From: an uncultured Acidimicrobiaceae bacterium
GTDB taxonomy: Bacteria; Actinomycetota; Acidimicrobiia; Acidimicrobiales; Ilumatobacteraceae
Length of the DNA: 64,000 nt
Reading direction: 5' to 3'
Assembly (NCBI GenBank): GCA_903919455.1
Contig: CAIXIJ010000045.1
Span: 48,859-112,858 of the forward strand
The notes below the pieces were generated by a model, which did not search any database, had not been told where the DNA came from, and saw nothing but the letters and a program-made list of their open reading frames with translations. The first letter of the stretch is position 1; every line of letters begins with the position of its first letter. Shown here piece by piece: positions 15,691 to 24,572 of this stretch. The position numbers and the translations under genes are program-made.

Positions 15691-17877
15691 ATGACAACCG
15701 ACATCCGACGCTCAGCGACCGAAGAGTTGGCCGCCGATATGCCCAGCGGTTTCAGGCCCGACATCGAGGGCCTGCGCGCAGTGGCAGTGCTGGTGGTACT
15801 GCTGTATCACGCCCACCTCGGGCCCACCGGGGGCGGATTCCTCGGTGTGGACGTGTTCTTCGTGTTGTCGGGCTATCTCATCACGTCGCTACTGATGAAG
15901 GACCTGCTGCGCGACGGAGCGAGGGCACTCCCCCAGTTCTGGGCTCGCCGCGCTCGGCGCCTGCTGCCGGCCTCGCTAGCGCTCGTGATCGTGACGCTGG
16001 TGGTGGCCCGCTACACCCTCGACCCGCTGAAGCAGGTCGATGTCGGGCACGACGCAATGTGGGCAAGCGCGTTCATCATCAACATCAAGTTCGCCATGGG
16101 CGACAGCTACGCCGCTGCGCAGACCACACCCACCCCGCTGCTGCATTTCTGGTCGCTGGCGGTGGAAGAGCAGTTCTACATGATCTGGCCCTTCCTCGTG
16201 TACGCCCTCACCCGGGTGAAATGGCGCACCCGCGGCTATGCGTTGTTCATCATGGGCGCCCTCGGCGTGCAGTCGCTGCTGGCGTTCGTGTGGTTCTCGC
16301 CGTGGGCGCACACGCCCGTGTTCTTCCTCCTGCCCACTCGGGCTTGGGAACTCATCGCCGGGGCGATGCTCGCCGTGGCGGGCACCAAGATCGTCGCGGT
16401 CATCCCGTGGCGAACTCGAGCGATCGCTGCCTGGGTGGGCCTCATCGCCATCGGCTACTGCGTGGTCACCTACAACGACACGGCGAACCTCGGCTACACG
16501 GCACTGGTGCCGGTGCTGGCCACGGTGGCCGTCGTTGCCGCTTCCAACGCTCGCCAACAGGTGGGGCCGGCCCGGTTGCTGGGCGCCAAACCCATGGTCT
16601 GGATCGGCAACCGCTCGTACGGCATTTACCTGTGGCACTGGCCGGCGCTGGTGCTGATGGACGCCAAGTTCGGGCCGCTGTCGGCGCCGGCCCGCATCGG
16701 CATCCTGCTCGGTGCCGTCGGCGCCGCAGCACTGTCGTATCGCTTCCTCGAGAACCCGGTGCGTCACTCCGATTGGCTGTCGCGGCTACCGGCGCGCAGC
16801 CTTGCCCTCGGCGGTTCGGCAGTGGTGGTCGGTCTGCTGGTGGGCACGTTGATGGTGCACTTCCCTAGGTCGTTCGCCAGCGACGCCGGCGATGCCGCAG
16901 CGCCCACCCTTCCCGGCCAGTCGGGCGCCACCGACACGACGCTCACCCAGGTGCCACCCACCACCCTGCCGGGCGTCAGCACCACCGTGCCGGCCAGCAC
17001 CTCCACCCTCGCTCCCACGATTGCCGTCACCCCGATCGCCGAGTTGTTGGCCGCCCAACGGACGGCGCTCGACGAGGCCGCCAACATTGTGAAGGTGCCC
17101 AAGAACGCCAATCCGCCGGTGGCGTCGGCGAAGGCCGACAAGGCGGGCGTGTACCGCGACGGCTGCGTGCTGAAAGAGGGTGACGCCAATCTGAAGAGCT
17201 GCGTCTATGGCGACCCGGCGGGAGGCGTGAAGGTGGCGTTGTTCGGCGATTCCCACGCAGCCCAGTGGTTTCCGGCGCTGGAGTTGCTGGCCCAGGATCG
17301 CCACTGGCGGCTCGAGGTGTTCGTGAAGTCGGGTTGCCCCAGCGCCGATGTGCGCATCAAGAAGAGCTACCTCGACCCCGAGTGTGTGCAGTGGCGAACG
17401 AACGTGACGGCCCGCGTGGCCGAACTGCAGCCCGACCTGCTGGTGATGGCCTCCACCGAGTACGACCCGGGCGGCTCCGACGTGGGCCAAGACTCGGATT
17501 CAGTGTGGCGTCGCGGCCTCGCCGACACCCTGACGGCAATGCGCCCGTCGGCGAAACAGCTACTCATCATCGGCGACACCCCCCTGCCCGCGCACCAGGT
17601 ACCCAACTGCCTCACGGCGTTCCCCACCAACGTGCACTACTGCGGTGCGGAGAAGGCCAAGGCCGTGAACTCCTCACGCATCGCGCTGGAGCGGGAACTC
17701 GCCGGCCAATTCGACGGCCATCACGTGGACACGACGAACTGGATGTGCGGCACGTCGTTCTGCCCTGTCATCGAGGGCAACATCGTGATGTGGCGAGACA
17801 ACAACCACGTATCGGCCACCATGTCGGCGTTCCTCACACCGTTCCTGGCCGCCACCATCGTGCCGCTGCTCTCGTGA
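15691..17877 (+). CDS. Membrane acyltransferase 3 with C-terminal SGNH domain (OafA-like)
   Basis: The 728-residue protein begins with an acyltransferase-3 domain of about ten helices (FRPDIEGLRAVAVLVVLLYH with the key His, FFVLSGYLIT, HFWSLAVEEQFY), followed by a Thr/Pro-rich linker around residues 410-450 and an extracytoplasmic SGNH hydrolase-like domain (block I ALFGDSHAAQW, and DNNHVS holding the catalytic Asp-x-x-His). Such fusions O-acetylate cell-surface polysaccharides or peptidoglycan. The gene stands alone after tRNA-Leu. Confidence 0.9.
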   Translation: MTTDIRRSATEELAADMPSGFRPDIEGLRAVAVLVVLLYHAHLGPTGGGFLGVDVFFVLSGYLITSLLMKDLLRDGARALPQFWARRARRLLPASLALVIVTLVVARYTLDPLKQVDVGHDAMWASAFIINIKFAMGDSYAAAQTTPTPLLHFWSLAVEEQFYMIWPFLVYALTRVKWRTRGYALFIMGALGVQSLLAFVWFSPWAHTPVFFLLPTRAWELIAGAMLAVAGTKIVAVIPWRTRAIAAWVGLIAIGYCVVTYNDTANLGYTALVPVLATVAVVAASNARQQVGPARLLGAKPMVWIGNRSYGIYLWHWPALVLMDAKFGPLSAPARIGILLGAVGAAALSYRFLENPVRHSDWLSRLPARSLALGGSAVVVGLLVGTLMVHFPRSFASDAGDAAAPTLPGQSGATDTTLTQVPPTTLPGVSTTVPASTSTLAPTIAVTPIAELLAAQRTALDEAANIVKVPKNANPPVASAKADKAGVYRDGCVLKEGDANLKSCVYGDPAGGVKVALFGDSHAAQWFPALELLAQDRHWRLEVFVKSGCPSADVRIKKSYLDPECVQWRTNVTARVAELQPDLLVMASTEYDPGGSDVGQDSDSVWRRGLADTLTAMRPSAKQLLIIGDTPLPAHQVPNCLTAFPTNVHYCGAEKAKAVNSSRIALERELAGQFDGHHVDTTNWMCGTSFCPVIEGNIVMWRDNNHVSATMSAFLTPFLAATIVPLLS

Positions 17878-17941
17878 CCCGGCGCTTCGAAACCGGTCAC
17901 ATGCTCTGCAACACAACTGTCACAATGGTATCGTTTCCGTC

Positions 17942-19123
17942 ATGAACCGGTCCCGAACTGCGGTCGCGCGCGTCCTCACCGCCAGCGCACTCACCTTCGG
18001 GCTCTTCGGATCCTTCACCACCGTGCCAGGCGCCCGCGCCGACGGCGTGAGCGACCAGAAGCAGAAGATCGAGCAGTTGGCCGCCGAGCTGACCAACCTC
18101 AACGAGCGCATCGCCATCCTCGACGAGGAGTACGGCGCCGCCCTCGACCAGAAGGAATCGCTCGACACCAAGATCGTCGCCGCCCAGGCCGAGCTGGCCG
18201 TCGAGCAGACCCAGATGGACCAGCTGATGGGCGTGATGAGCGACATCGCGGTCCAAAAGTTCGTCGGCAACAACACCCACAACCTCAGCCCGCTGTTCTC
18301 CTCCGCTGCCGCGTACAGCTCAGGCGAACAGAAGGATGCCCTTTCCAACATCGCCTTCGATGCCGGTGCCGCCAGCGCCGACGATCTGCAGTCGCTGATT
18401 CGCAAGGTGAACAAAGACACCAAGGCCCTGCAGGTGCAGCAGCAGCAGGCCAGCGATCTCATCGCCACCCTCTCCCAGCAGCGCCAGCAAGGCGCCCAGC
18501 TGATCGACGAGTACACGAAGAAGGCCGCCGACGCGAAGGCGAAGTACGGCGAACTCGTGCAGCAGGAAGCTGATCGCCAAGCAACGGCTGCCGCCGAACG
18601 AGCCGCTGCCACCGCCAACCCGGCCACGCTCGCCGGCGGCAACAACGGCGGCAACGGTAACGACGGCGGGGGCAACAACAACGGCGGCACTCCACCGCCC
18701 CGCGGTGGCGGCAACGGCGGCGACACGAACTCCGGAGGCAGCACGCCATCGCTGCCCGTACCGCCTCCGTCAGGGAAGGCAGGCACCGCTGTGTCTGCTG
18801 CGTACAGCCAGATCGGTGTGCCGTATGTCGCCTTCGAGGCCTCGCCATCGCGCGGCTTCGACTGCTCCGGCCTCACGTCGTGGGCCTGGGCTCAAGCAGG
18901 CGTGTACATGCCGCATCAATCCGGCCGGCAGTACGCGTCGTTCCCACATGTGTCGAAAGATCAGGCCCAACCGGGCGACCTCGTGTTCTTCTACAACCCC
19001 ATTCACCACGTCGGCATGTATGTCGGTGGCGGCATGATGATCGACGCACCACACACCGGCGCAACGGTCCGGCTCGTCGCGGTGAAGTGGGGCGGCGTCG
19101 TCGGCGTAGCCCGCCCGGGCTGA
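17942..19123 (+). CDS. Secreted NlpC/P60 cell-wall endopeptidase with coiled-coil N terminus
   Basis: A 393-residue protein of the RipA/CwlO type. It has a signal peptide (to about residue 33, ADG), a long coiled coil (about 36-220), a Gly/Asn/Pro-rich linker (about 228-275) and a C-terminal NlpC/P60 domain with the catalytic Cys in GFDCSGLTSWAW and His in IHHVGMYVGGG. It would cleave D-Glu-mDAP bonds in peptidoglycan stem peptides during growth or division. The linker is low complexity, encoded by GGC/AAC-rich repeats. A hairpin follows the gene. Confidence 0.9.
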   Translation: MNRSRTAVARVLTASALTFGLFGSFTTVPGARADGVSDQKQKIEQLAAELTNLNERIAILDEEYGAALDQKESLDTKIVAAQAELAVEQTQMDQLMGVMSDIAVQKFVGNNTHNLSPLFSSAAAYSSGEQKDALSNIAFDAGAASADDLQSLIRKVNKDTKALQVQQQQASDLIATLSQQRQQGAQLIDEYTKKAADAKAKYGELVQQEADRQATAAAERAAATANPATLAGGNNGGNGNDGGGNNNGGTPPPRGGGNGGDTNSGGSTPSLPVPPPSGKAGTAVSAAYSQIGVPYVAFEASPSRGFDCSGLTSWAWAQAGVYMPHQSGRQYASFPHVSKDQAQPGDLVFFYNPIHHVGMYVGGGMMIDAPHTGATVRLVAVKWGGVVGVARPG

Positions 19124-19143
19124 CCGTTACCCACTGGTAACGG
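19124..19143 (+). terminator. Hairpin after the NlpC/P60 gene
   Basis: CCGTTACC and GGTAACGG form a perfect 8-bp stem with a 4-nt loop immediately after the TGA. There is no T-run, as is common in high-GC actinobacteria. It separates the hydrolase gene from the fab operon. Confidence 0.55.
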
Positions 19144-19179
19144 AAGTACCTGCCGTTCACCGTCTACCATCTCTCCATC

Positions 19180-20352
19180 ATGCTTGCGTTCACCTTTCCC
19201 GGCCAGGGTTCTCAGCGGCCGGGCATGGGCCGGCCCTGGGTCGACCACGACAGTTGGGAACTCGTCGAGGAAGCATCTGAGGTCGCTGGGCGCGACGTGG
19301 CCCGACTGCTGCTCGACGCCGATGCCGACGAACTTCGCGACACCCGCAACGCGCAGCTCACCACGTTCGTGTCCAGCCTGATGGTGCTCGACGCCGTGGA
19401 GCGTCTCGGCATCGAGCCGAGCTTCTGCGCTGGTCACAGCCTGGGTGAATACACCGCCCTCACCGCTACCGGCGCCCTGGGGTTCGACGAGGGCGTGCGA
19501 CTGGTGTGCGAACGCGCCGACGCCATGCACGACGCCGGGTCGGCGAACCTCGGCACCATGGCTGCCGTGCTGGGCCTTGACGACGATCAGGTGGAAGTGG
19601 CCTGCCGCCGCGCCGACAGCGATGTGTGGGTCGCCAACTTCAACGCCCCCGGGCAAGTGGTCATCGCCGGTTCGCCGGAGGGTGTGGCCGCTGCGAGTGC
19701 CGTGGCGAAGGAACTCGGAGCCAAAAAGGTGATGCCGCTGCAAGTCTCGGGCGCGTTCCACACTCCCTTCATGCAGCCAGCGCGCGATCGTCTGCGCAAG
19801 GCCATCGCCGAGGCCAACCCGCGCGACACCGAAGTGCCCGTCATCTCCAACGTCGATGCTCTCTCGCACAACGACGGAACTGAATGGAGCAGCCTCCTGT
19901 CGGCACAGCTCATCAGCCCGGTGCGCTGGAAGCATTGCCTGCTTGCACTCTCCGAGATGGGTGTCACCGACTTCGCCGAACTCGGTCCCGGTGGCGTCCT
20001 CACGGGCATGGCCAAGCGCAGCGTCGATGGCGCCCGCACCATCTCCATCGCCACCCCGGAAGAACTCGACAAGCTGCTCGAGTGGGTGAACGCCGGCTCC
20101 CCTATCACGTCACAGCACGAAGGCGAGCACCTGTTCGCCAGCGAGCGCTTAGTGGTCAGCCCTGCAGCCGGTGTGTTCACGCCCGTCGACGGACTCGCCG
20201 ACGGCTGCCGCATCGAGGTGGGCACCGTGCTCGGCCACATCGCCGACACCGAGGTGCGCTCAGCCTTCGCCGGCGTGCTGCAGAGCTACATCGCCGTGAC
20301 CGGCGAACGAGTCACCCTGCGCCAGCCCATCGCCTGGCTGAGGACCATCTAG
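19180..20352 (+). CDS. fabD: Malonyl-CoA:ACP transacylase with C-terminal biotinyl/lipoyl-like domain
   Basis: Residues 1-310 are a normal FabD: FPGQGSQRPGMG at the start and the nucleophile Ser87 in AGHSLGEY. It loads malonate on ACP for fatty-acid elongation. The protein is 390 residues, about 80 longer than typical FabD. The extension (LVVSPAAGVFTPVDG, VGTVLGHIADTEVRSAFAGVL, VTGERVTLRQPIAWLR) reads like the two half-motifs of a biotinyl/lipoyl carrier domain, but the usual modified Lys hairpin (MKM or DKA) is absent. First gene of fabD-fabH-fabG-acpP-fabF; it ends one base before fabH. Confidence 0.92.
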   Translation: MLAFTFPGQGSQRPGMGRPWVDHDSWELVEEASEVAGRDVARLLLDADADELRDTRNAQLTTFVSSLMVLDAVERLGIEPSFCAGHSLGEYTALTATGALGFDEGVRLVCERADAMHDAGSANLGTMAAVLGLDDDQVEVACRRADSDVWVANFNAPGQVVIAGSPEGVAAASAVAKELGAKKVMPLQVSGAFHTPFMQPARDRLRKAIAEANPRDTEVPVISNVDALSHNDGTEWSSLLSAQLISPVRWKHCLLALSEMGVTDFAELGPGGVLTGMAKRSVDGARTISIATPEELDKLLEWVNAGSPITSQHEGEHLFASERLVVSPAAGVFTPVDGLADGCRIEVGTVLGHIADTEVRSAFAGVLQSYIAVTGERVTLRQPIAWLRTI

Positions 20353-21324
20353 ATGCCCGCTATTCCCGCCAACGTGCGCGGCGCCGTCATCACAGGCTGG
20401 GGAACCGCCCTACCCGAGAAGGTGCTCACCAACCACGACCTCGAGCAGATGGTCGACACGTCCGACGAATGGATCACCGAGCGCACCGGCATCAAGCAGC
20501 GTCACGTCGGCGGTAGCACGGTGGGTCTGTCGGTGCAGAGCGGCCGAGCAGCGCTCGAGATGTCGGGTGTCGACCCTGCATCCATCGATGCGCTGGTGCT
20601 GTCCACCACCACCCCCGATCGTTGCGTACCCGCCAGTTCCGCTGCGGTGCAGCACGAACTCGGCCTGCGCTGCGGCGCCTTCGACGTGAACGCAGCCTGC
20701 AGTGGGTTCGTCTACGCACTGGTGCAGGCTCACGGCATGATCGCCATGGGCGCGAAGAAAGTGCTGGTGATCGGCACCGACACGCTTGCCCGCATCACCG
20801 ACTGGACCGACCGCAACACCGCCATCCTGTTCGCCGACGGCAGCGGCGCCGTAGTGCTGGAGGCAGTGGAGGGCCCGGGCCAGTTGCTGAGCTGGGATCT
20901 CGATGCCGACGGCTCGGCCGAGAAATACTTGTACTCCGACATCGGATCCACCATCCACATGGACGGCAAGGAAGTGTTCCGCCGTGCCGTGCGCATCATG
21001 GTGGATTCCGCCACCAAGAGCATGAACCATGCCGGTGTCACCGCCGACGACGTGGCCCTCGTGGTTCCTCACCAGGCCAATGTGCGCATCATCCAGTCGG
21101 CCTGCGACAAGCTCGGCATCCCGATGGAACGCGCCTCCACGGTGCTGCACCGCACCGGCAACACCTCCTCGGCCTCCATTCCGCTGGCACTTGCCGATGC
21201 GCTCAACAACGGCCGAATTCAACGGGGCGACCTCGTCCTGTTGGTGGGCTTCGGTGCGGGCATGACCGCCGCCAGCGCCATTCTTCGCTGGGGTGGCGGC
21301 ACCGATGCGGCGGTGCTGGCATGA
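20353..21324 (+). CDS. fabH: 3-oxoacyl-ACP synthase III
   Basis: The 323-residue KAS III has the Cys-His-Asn triad: Cys116 in NAACSGF, His in VVPHQAN and Asn in GNTSSASIP. It condenses acetyl- or branched acyl-CoA with malonyl-ACP to start fatty-acid synthesis. The N-terminal signature ERTGIKQRH is present. It directly abuts fabD and overlaps fabG by ATGA, consistent with an operon. Confidence 0.95.
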   Translation: MPAIPANVRGAVITGWGTALPEKVLTNHDLEQMVDTSDEWITERTGIKQRHVGGSTVGLSVQSGRAALEMSGVDPASIDALVLSTTTPDRCVPASSAAVQHELGLRCGAFDVNAACSGFVYALVQAHGMIAMGAKKVLVIGTDTLARITDWTDRNTAILFADGSGAVVLEAVEGPGQLLSWDLDADGSAEKYLYSDIGSTIHMDGKEVFRRAVRIMVDSATKSMNHAGVTADDVALVVPHQANVRIIQSACDKLGIPMERASTVLHRTGNTSSASIPLALADALNNGRIQRGDLVLLVGFGAGMTAASAILRWGGGTDAAVLA

Positions 21325-22025
21325 GCCGCGTCGTCCTCATCACCGGAGGTTCGCGAGGCATCGGCCTGGCCTGCGCTCAGCGGTTCGCCGCGCTCGGCGA
21401 CAAGGTGGCGGTCACCTACAACAGTTCGCCGCCCCCCGAAGGCTTCTTCGGCGTGCAGTGCGACGTCACCTCGACGGAGTCGGTCGATGCAGCCTTCGCA
21501 GCGGTCGAGGCCGAGTTCGGCCCGGTGGAAATCCTGGTATCCAACGCCGGCATTACCCACGACGGCTTGCTGCTGCGGATGAAGGAAGCCGATTTCACCT
21601 CCGTGGTGGACGCCAACCTCACCGCCGCCTTCCGGGTCACCAAGCGCGCATCGCAGGGCATGCTCCGCGCTCGCCGCGGCCGCATCATTCTCATGTCGTC
21701 GGTGGTGGCCCTGCTCGGTTCCGGTGGCCAAACCAACTACGCGGCGTCGAAGGCCGGCCTGGTGGGCTTCGCCCGGTCCGTCGCCCGCGAACTCGGCTCC
21801 CGCGGCATCACCTGCAACGTGGTGGCACCCGGCCCGGTAGCCACCGACATGACCGCAGCGCTCGGCGAGGCCCGCCTCGCGGAGCTCACTGCAGCAGTCC
21901 CCCTGGGCCGTATGGCATCCGCCGACGAAATCGCCGGTGTCGTTGCGTTCCTTGCATCTGATGACGCCGCCTACATCACCGGGGCCGTGGTCCCCGTTGA
22001 TGGTGGCCTCGGCATGGGACACTGA
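21321..22025 (+). CDS. fabG: 3-oxoacyl-ACP reductase
   Basis: A 234-residue short-chain dehydrogenase with the NADPH-binding TGGSRGIG at residues 8-15, the NAG motif (SNAGITHDG), the catalytic Ser in MSSVVALLG and Tyr-x3-Lys in NYAASKAG. It reduces 3-oxoacyl-ACP in the fatty-acid cycle. The ATG at 21321 overlaps the fabH stop. The long open frame upstream of it is antisense/out-of-frame to fabH and is not coding. Confidence 0.93.
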   Translation: MSRVVLITGGSRGIGLACAQRFAALGDKVAVTYNSSPPPEGFFGVQCDVTSTESVDAAFAAVEAEFGPVEILVSNAGITHDGLLLRMKEADFTSVVDANLTAAFRVTKRASQGMLRARRGRIILMSSVVALLGSGGQTNYAASKAGLVGFARSVARELGSRGITCNVVAPGPVATDMTAALGEARLAELTAAVPLGRMASADEIAGVVAFLASDDAAYITGAVVPVDGGLGMGH

Positions 22026-22028
22026 TTG

Positions 22029-22043
22029 CTGGGTCACCCAGCA
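22029..22043. promoter_or_regulatory. Inverted repeat between fabG and acpP
   Basis: GCTGGGT-C-ACCCAGC is a perfect inverted repeat starting 3 bp after the fabG stop. It may be a weak attenuating hairpin (6-bp stem, TCA loop) or a regulator site within the fab operon. A -10-like TACTAT lies at 22056-22061, so acpP may have its own promoter. Confidence 0.4.
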
Positions 22044-22089
22044 CCACTCGTTACTACTATCTGTTCACCACACATCGAAGGAGAATCCC

Positions 22090-22326
22090 GTGGATCAGGA
22101 ACTGTTCGCTCGTTTCAAGAAGTGCGCCGTTGACGTGCTGTCCGTCGACGAGAGCAAGGTGGTCCCCGACGCCAAGTTCGCCGACGATCTCGATGCCGAC
22201 AGCCTCGACTTGGTCGAGCTGGTGATGGCCCTCGAGGAAGAGTTCGGCGTGGAAGTGCCCGAGGAAGATCTCGAGGGCGTGGAGACCGTCGGCCAGGCCT
22301 ACGACCTGGTCGTCGGCAAGCTCTGA
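22090..22326 (+). CDS. acpP: Acyl carrier protein
   Basis: A 78-residue acidic helical protein with the phosphopantetheine site Ser38 in ADSLDLVELVM. The GTG start at 22090 is set by the strong AAGGAGA eight bases upstream; the open frame before it is not coding. It carries the growing acyl chain for the surrounding Fab enzymes. The stop overlaps the fabF start (TGATG). Confidence 0.95.
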   Translation: MDQELFARFKKCAVDVLSVDESKVVPDAKFADDLDADSLDLVELVMALEEEFGVEVPEEDLEGVETVGQAYDLVVGKL

Positions 22327-23525
22327 TGCCCGGCCCCGCCCTGAAGTCTCAGGGGCGGCGGGTCGCCATCACCGGCTACGGCGTGGTCGCGCCGTGCGGT
22401 CTGGGCAAGGACGAGTTCTGGCAGGGCCTGAATGGCCCTGGCATCACCTCGGGTCGCGCCATCGAGATCGCCGACTGGGACCCCACCCCTTACTTCGCCA
22501 ACCCCAAGGAAGCTCGCCGCGCCGACCGCGTCGAGCAGTTCGCGCTCGCCGCGGCCGCTGAGTGCTTCGAGCACGCCGGGCGCCCGAACGTGGACGACTC
22601 GCGCATCGGCACCATCTTCGCCACCGGCGTGGGCGGTCTGCGCTCCACCGAGGAGCAGATCGCCGTATTGCTGGAGAAGGGCGAGCGGCGCGTGTCGCCG
22701 TTCCTCGTGCCGATGATGATGCCGAACGCAGCCGGTGCTGCCATTTCCATGCGCTACGGGCTGCGTGGTCCCAACGAGACCATCTGCACCGCGTGCGCCG
22801 CGTCCACGCACGCCATCGGTTACGCCGCACGCCTCATCTCCTGGGGCATGATCGATGCCTGCGTCACCGGTGGTAGCGAAAGCGCCGGTGGCCCCATCGG
22901 CGTGGCGTCGTTCGGCAACATGACGGCCCTCAGCAGCTCCGGCAAGAGCACCCCGTTCTCCCCCGACCGCGATGGTTTCGTGCTCGGCGAAGGTGCCGCT
23001 GTGTTCATGCTGGAGGAGTGGGATCTGGCCGTCGCACGCGGCGCCAACATCGTGGGCGAAGTGCTGGGCGCAGCATCCAACGCTGACGCACACCACATCA
23101 CCGCACCCGCCCCTGGCGGCACGGGAGCCATCGCCTGCATGCAGTTGGCACTGGCCGACGCCGGGCTCGCCCCCGGCGATATTCGCCAGATCAATGCCCA
23201 CGGCACCTCCACACCCCTGAACGACGCAGCCGAGGCTGCGGCCGTCACGTCGGTGTTCGGCGCCGGTGCCGTACCCGTCACCTCCACCAAGGGTGTCACG
23301 GGCCACGCACTGGGCGCAGCGGGCGCACTGGAAGCCGCTGCGGTGCTGCTGAGCATGCAGCACTCGCTCATTCCCTACACGGCGAATACCACGGTGCTCG
23401 ACGACGGGTTCGAGATCGATCTGGTCACGGGTGCGGCTCGCCCCTGGACCCCCGGCCCCGCCATGAGTAACAGCCTCGGCTTTGGGGGCCATAACGGGTC
23501 GATCATTCTCGGCCCTGCGTCCTAG
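22326..23525 (+). CDS. fabF: 3-oxoacyl-ACP synthase II
   Basis: The 399-residue KAS II carries the Cys-His-His set: Cys157 in TACAAST, His in NAHGTSTPLND and His in KGVTGHALGAAG. It extends acyl-ACP with malonyl-ACP. The C-terminal SNSLGFGGHNGS loop is typical. Last gene of the fab operon; a hairpin follows. Confidence 0.95.
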   Translation: MPGPALKSQGRRVAITGYGVVAPCGLGKDEFWQGLNGPGITSGRAIEIADWDPTPYFANPKEARRADRVEQFALAAAAECFEHAGRPNVDDSRIGTIFATGVGGLRSTEEQIAVLLEKGERRVSPFLVPMMMPNAAGAAISMRYGLRGPNETICTACAASTHAIGYAARLISWGMIDACVTGGSESAGGPIGVASFGNMTALSSSGKSTPFSPDRDGFVLGEGAAVFMLEEWDLAVARGANIVGEVLGAASNADAHHITAPAPGGTGAIACMQLALADAGLAPGDIRQINAHGTSTPLNDAAEAAAVTSVFGAGAVPVTSTKGVTGHALGAAGALEAAAVLLSMQHSLIPYTANTTVLDDGFEIDLVTGAARPWTPGPAMSNSLGFGGHNGSIILGPAS

Positions 23526-23529
23526 TCAC

Positions 23530-23548
23530 CCGTCGTCGACCACGACGG
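23530..23548. terminator. Hairpin between fabF and the convergent toxin gene
   Basis: CCGTCGT and ACGACGG make a perfect 7-bp stem with loop CGACC. It sits between two convergent stop codons (23525 and 23552), so it can end transcripts from both sides. Confidence 0.6.
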
Positions 23549-23551
23549 ATC

Positions 23552-23869
23552 TCAGCCCAAGCCGAGGACGACAACGAGGGCCTCGTCGACCGACCACATC
23601 TCCTCAGCCGTCAGTCTGCCCACGCGTCGACCAAGCCGCTGGACATCGACGGCACCGACCTGTTCCACCAACACCCTGGTGAGATCACCGGCAATCTCGG
23701 CCTCCGGCCGGAACGAGGCAGCCTTGGCGCTGCGCGACGTTGGAGCAACGATGACGATAGATCGAGGCAACATCACGTCGGATTGAACGACGACTCCGTA
23801 CCGCTCACCCTGCTGTTCGCGCCCTACTCCCTTGGGTGCCTTGAATCGATGCACGTCACCCCGCTGCAC
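23552..23869 (-). CDS. MazF/PemK-type mRNA interferase toxin
   Basis: The 105-residue protein starts with the MazF signature MQRGDVHRF, followed by GERYGVVVQSD, the core VIVAPTSRSA and LVEQVGAVD. MazF toxins are ribosome-independent endoribonucleases held in check by a partner antitoxin. The start overlaps the 3' end of the antitoxin gene by 14 bp, the usual antitoxin-first order. Confidence 0.85.
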   Translation of the reverse strand: MQRGDVHRFKAPKGVGREQQGERYGVVVQSDVMLPRSIVIVAPTSRSAKAASFRPEAEIAGDLTRVLVEQVGAVDVQRLGRRVGRLTAEEMWSVDEALVVVLGLG

Positions 23870-24095
23870 GCATCGACTCCATCAACGAGGCAACGGCAAG
23901 CATCTCGGAGCGGTCGTTGTCGTCGGCCTCCAGTGCAGCGACCTCGGCCGCAAGTTGGCGTCGCCTGCGCATCCGATCGGCCGACGACAGCAACGACGAC
24001 CGAATGGCCTCGGACCGGGTGAGCCCAGTCGATTCGAGGAGGCGCAGCGCGCGCTCTGCTTCATCGTCCAGCCGAACCGAAATCGCCTTGGTCAT
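23856..24095 (-). CDS. Ribbon-helix-helix antitoxin paired with MazF-like toxin
   Basis: A 79-residue protein with an N-terminal ribbon-helix-helix (KAISVRLDDEAERALRLLE, then TRSEAIRSSLL) and a charged C-terminal helix likely to wrap the toxin. It should bind both the toxin and its own operator. An imperfect palindrome lies just upstream. The pair interrupts the otherwise lipid-related stretch between fabF and fabZ. Confidence 0.82.
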   Translation of the reverse strand: MTKAISVRLDDEAERALRLLESTGLTRSEAIRSSLLSSADRMRRRRQLAAEVAALEADDNDRSEMLAVASLMESMRAAG

Positions 24096-24102
24096 GCCGT
24101 GA

Positions 24103-24121
24103 GTATGACGGAATGTGATAC
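24103..24121. promoter_or_regulatory. Candidate operator of the toxin-antitoxin pair
   Basis: GTATGACGGAATGTGATAC has matching ends (GTAT...ATAC) and partial dyad symmetry and lies 7 bp before the antitoxin start. Ribbon-helix-helix antitoxins usually bind such sites. The symmetry is imperfect, so this is tentative. Confidence 0.35.
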
Positions 24122-24143
24122 ATCCCGCAACCGGCCCTGCGTC

Positions 24144-24572
24144 CTAGGCGTCGACCAGCACGAACATCAATTCACATTCGCATGCCACCTGGCCGTTGAG
24201 CACCGCCTTGCCAGTGCCCTTCCCGGCGCGGGCCGACATGCGGCCCAGTTCCACACTGAGTTCCAGCGTGTCGCCGGGGCCCACCTGACGCCGGAAGCGG
24301 GCGCTGTCGAGCCCGCCGAACAGCGGCAGCTTGCCGGCGAAGCGTTCGTCGCAGAGCACGGCGATGGCGCCAACCTGGGCGATCGCCTCGCACATCAGCA
24401 CGCCCGGCAGCGTGGGGCGGCCGGGAAAGTGGCCGGCGAAGAACCACTCGTCGCCCGTGAGGCGCCAGAGGCCGGTGGCCGATTGGCCGGGCTGCAGCGC
24501 CGTCACCTCATCGACGAACAGAAACGGCGGGCGATGCGGCAGCACCGCGTCGGGACGGGGAAACTCGCTCAT
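24144..24572 (-). CDS. fabZ: 3-hydroxyacyl-ACP dehydratase, FabZ-like
   Basis: A 142-residue hot-dog protein with HRPPFLFVDEV and the active-site helix GHFPGRPTLPGVLMCEAIAQ, which holds the His; Glu in the helix is the second catalytic residue. It dehydrates 3-hydroxyacyl-ACP and completes the elongation cycle encoded by the fab operon 0.6 kb away on the other strand. The ATG at 24572 overlaps the bcp stop, so the two form a unit. Confidence 0.88.
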   Translation of the reverse strand: MSEFPRPDAVLPHRPPFLFVDEVTALQPGQSATGLWRLTGDEWFFAGHFPGRPTLPGVLMCEAIAQVGAIAVLCDERFAGKLPLFGGLDSARFRRQVGPGDTLELSVELGRMSARAGKGTGKAVLNGQVACECELMFVLVDA

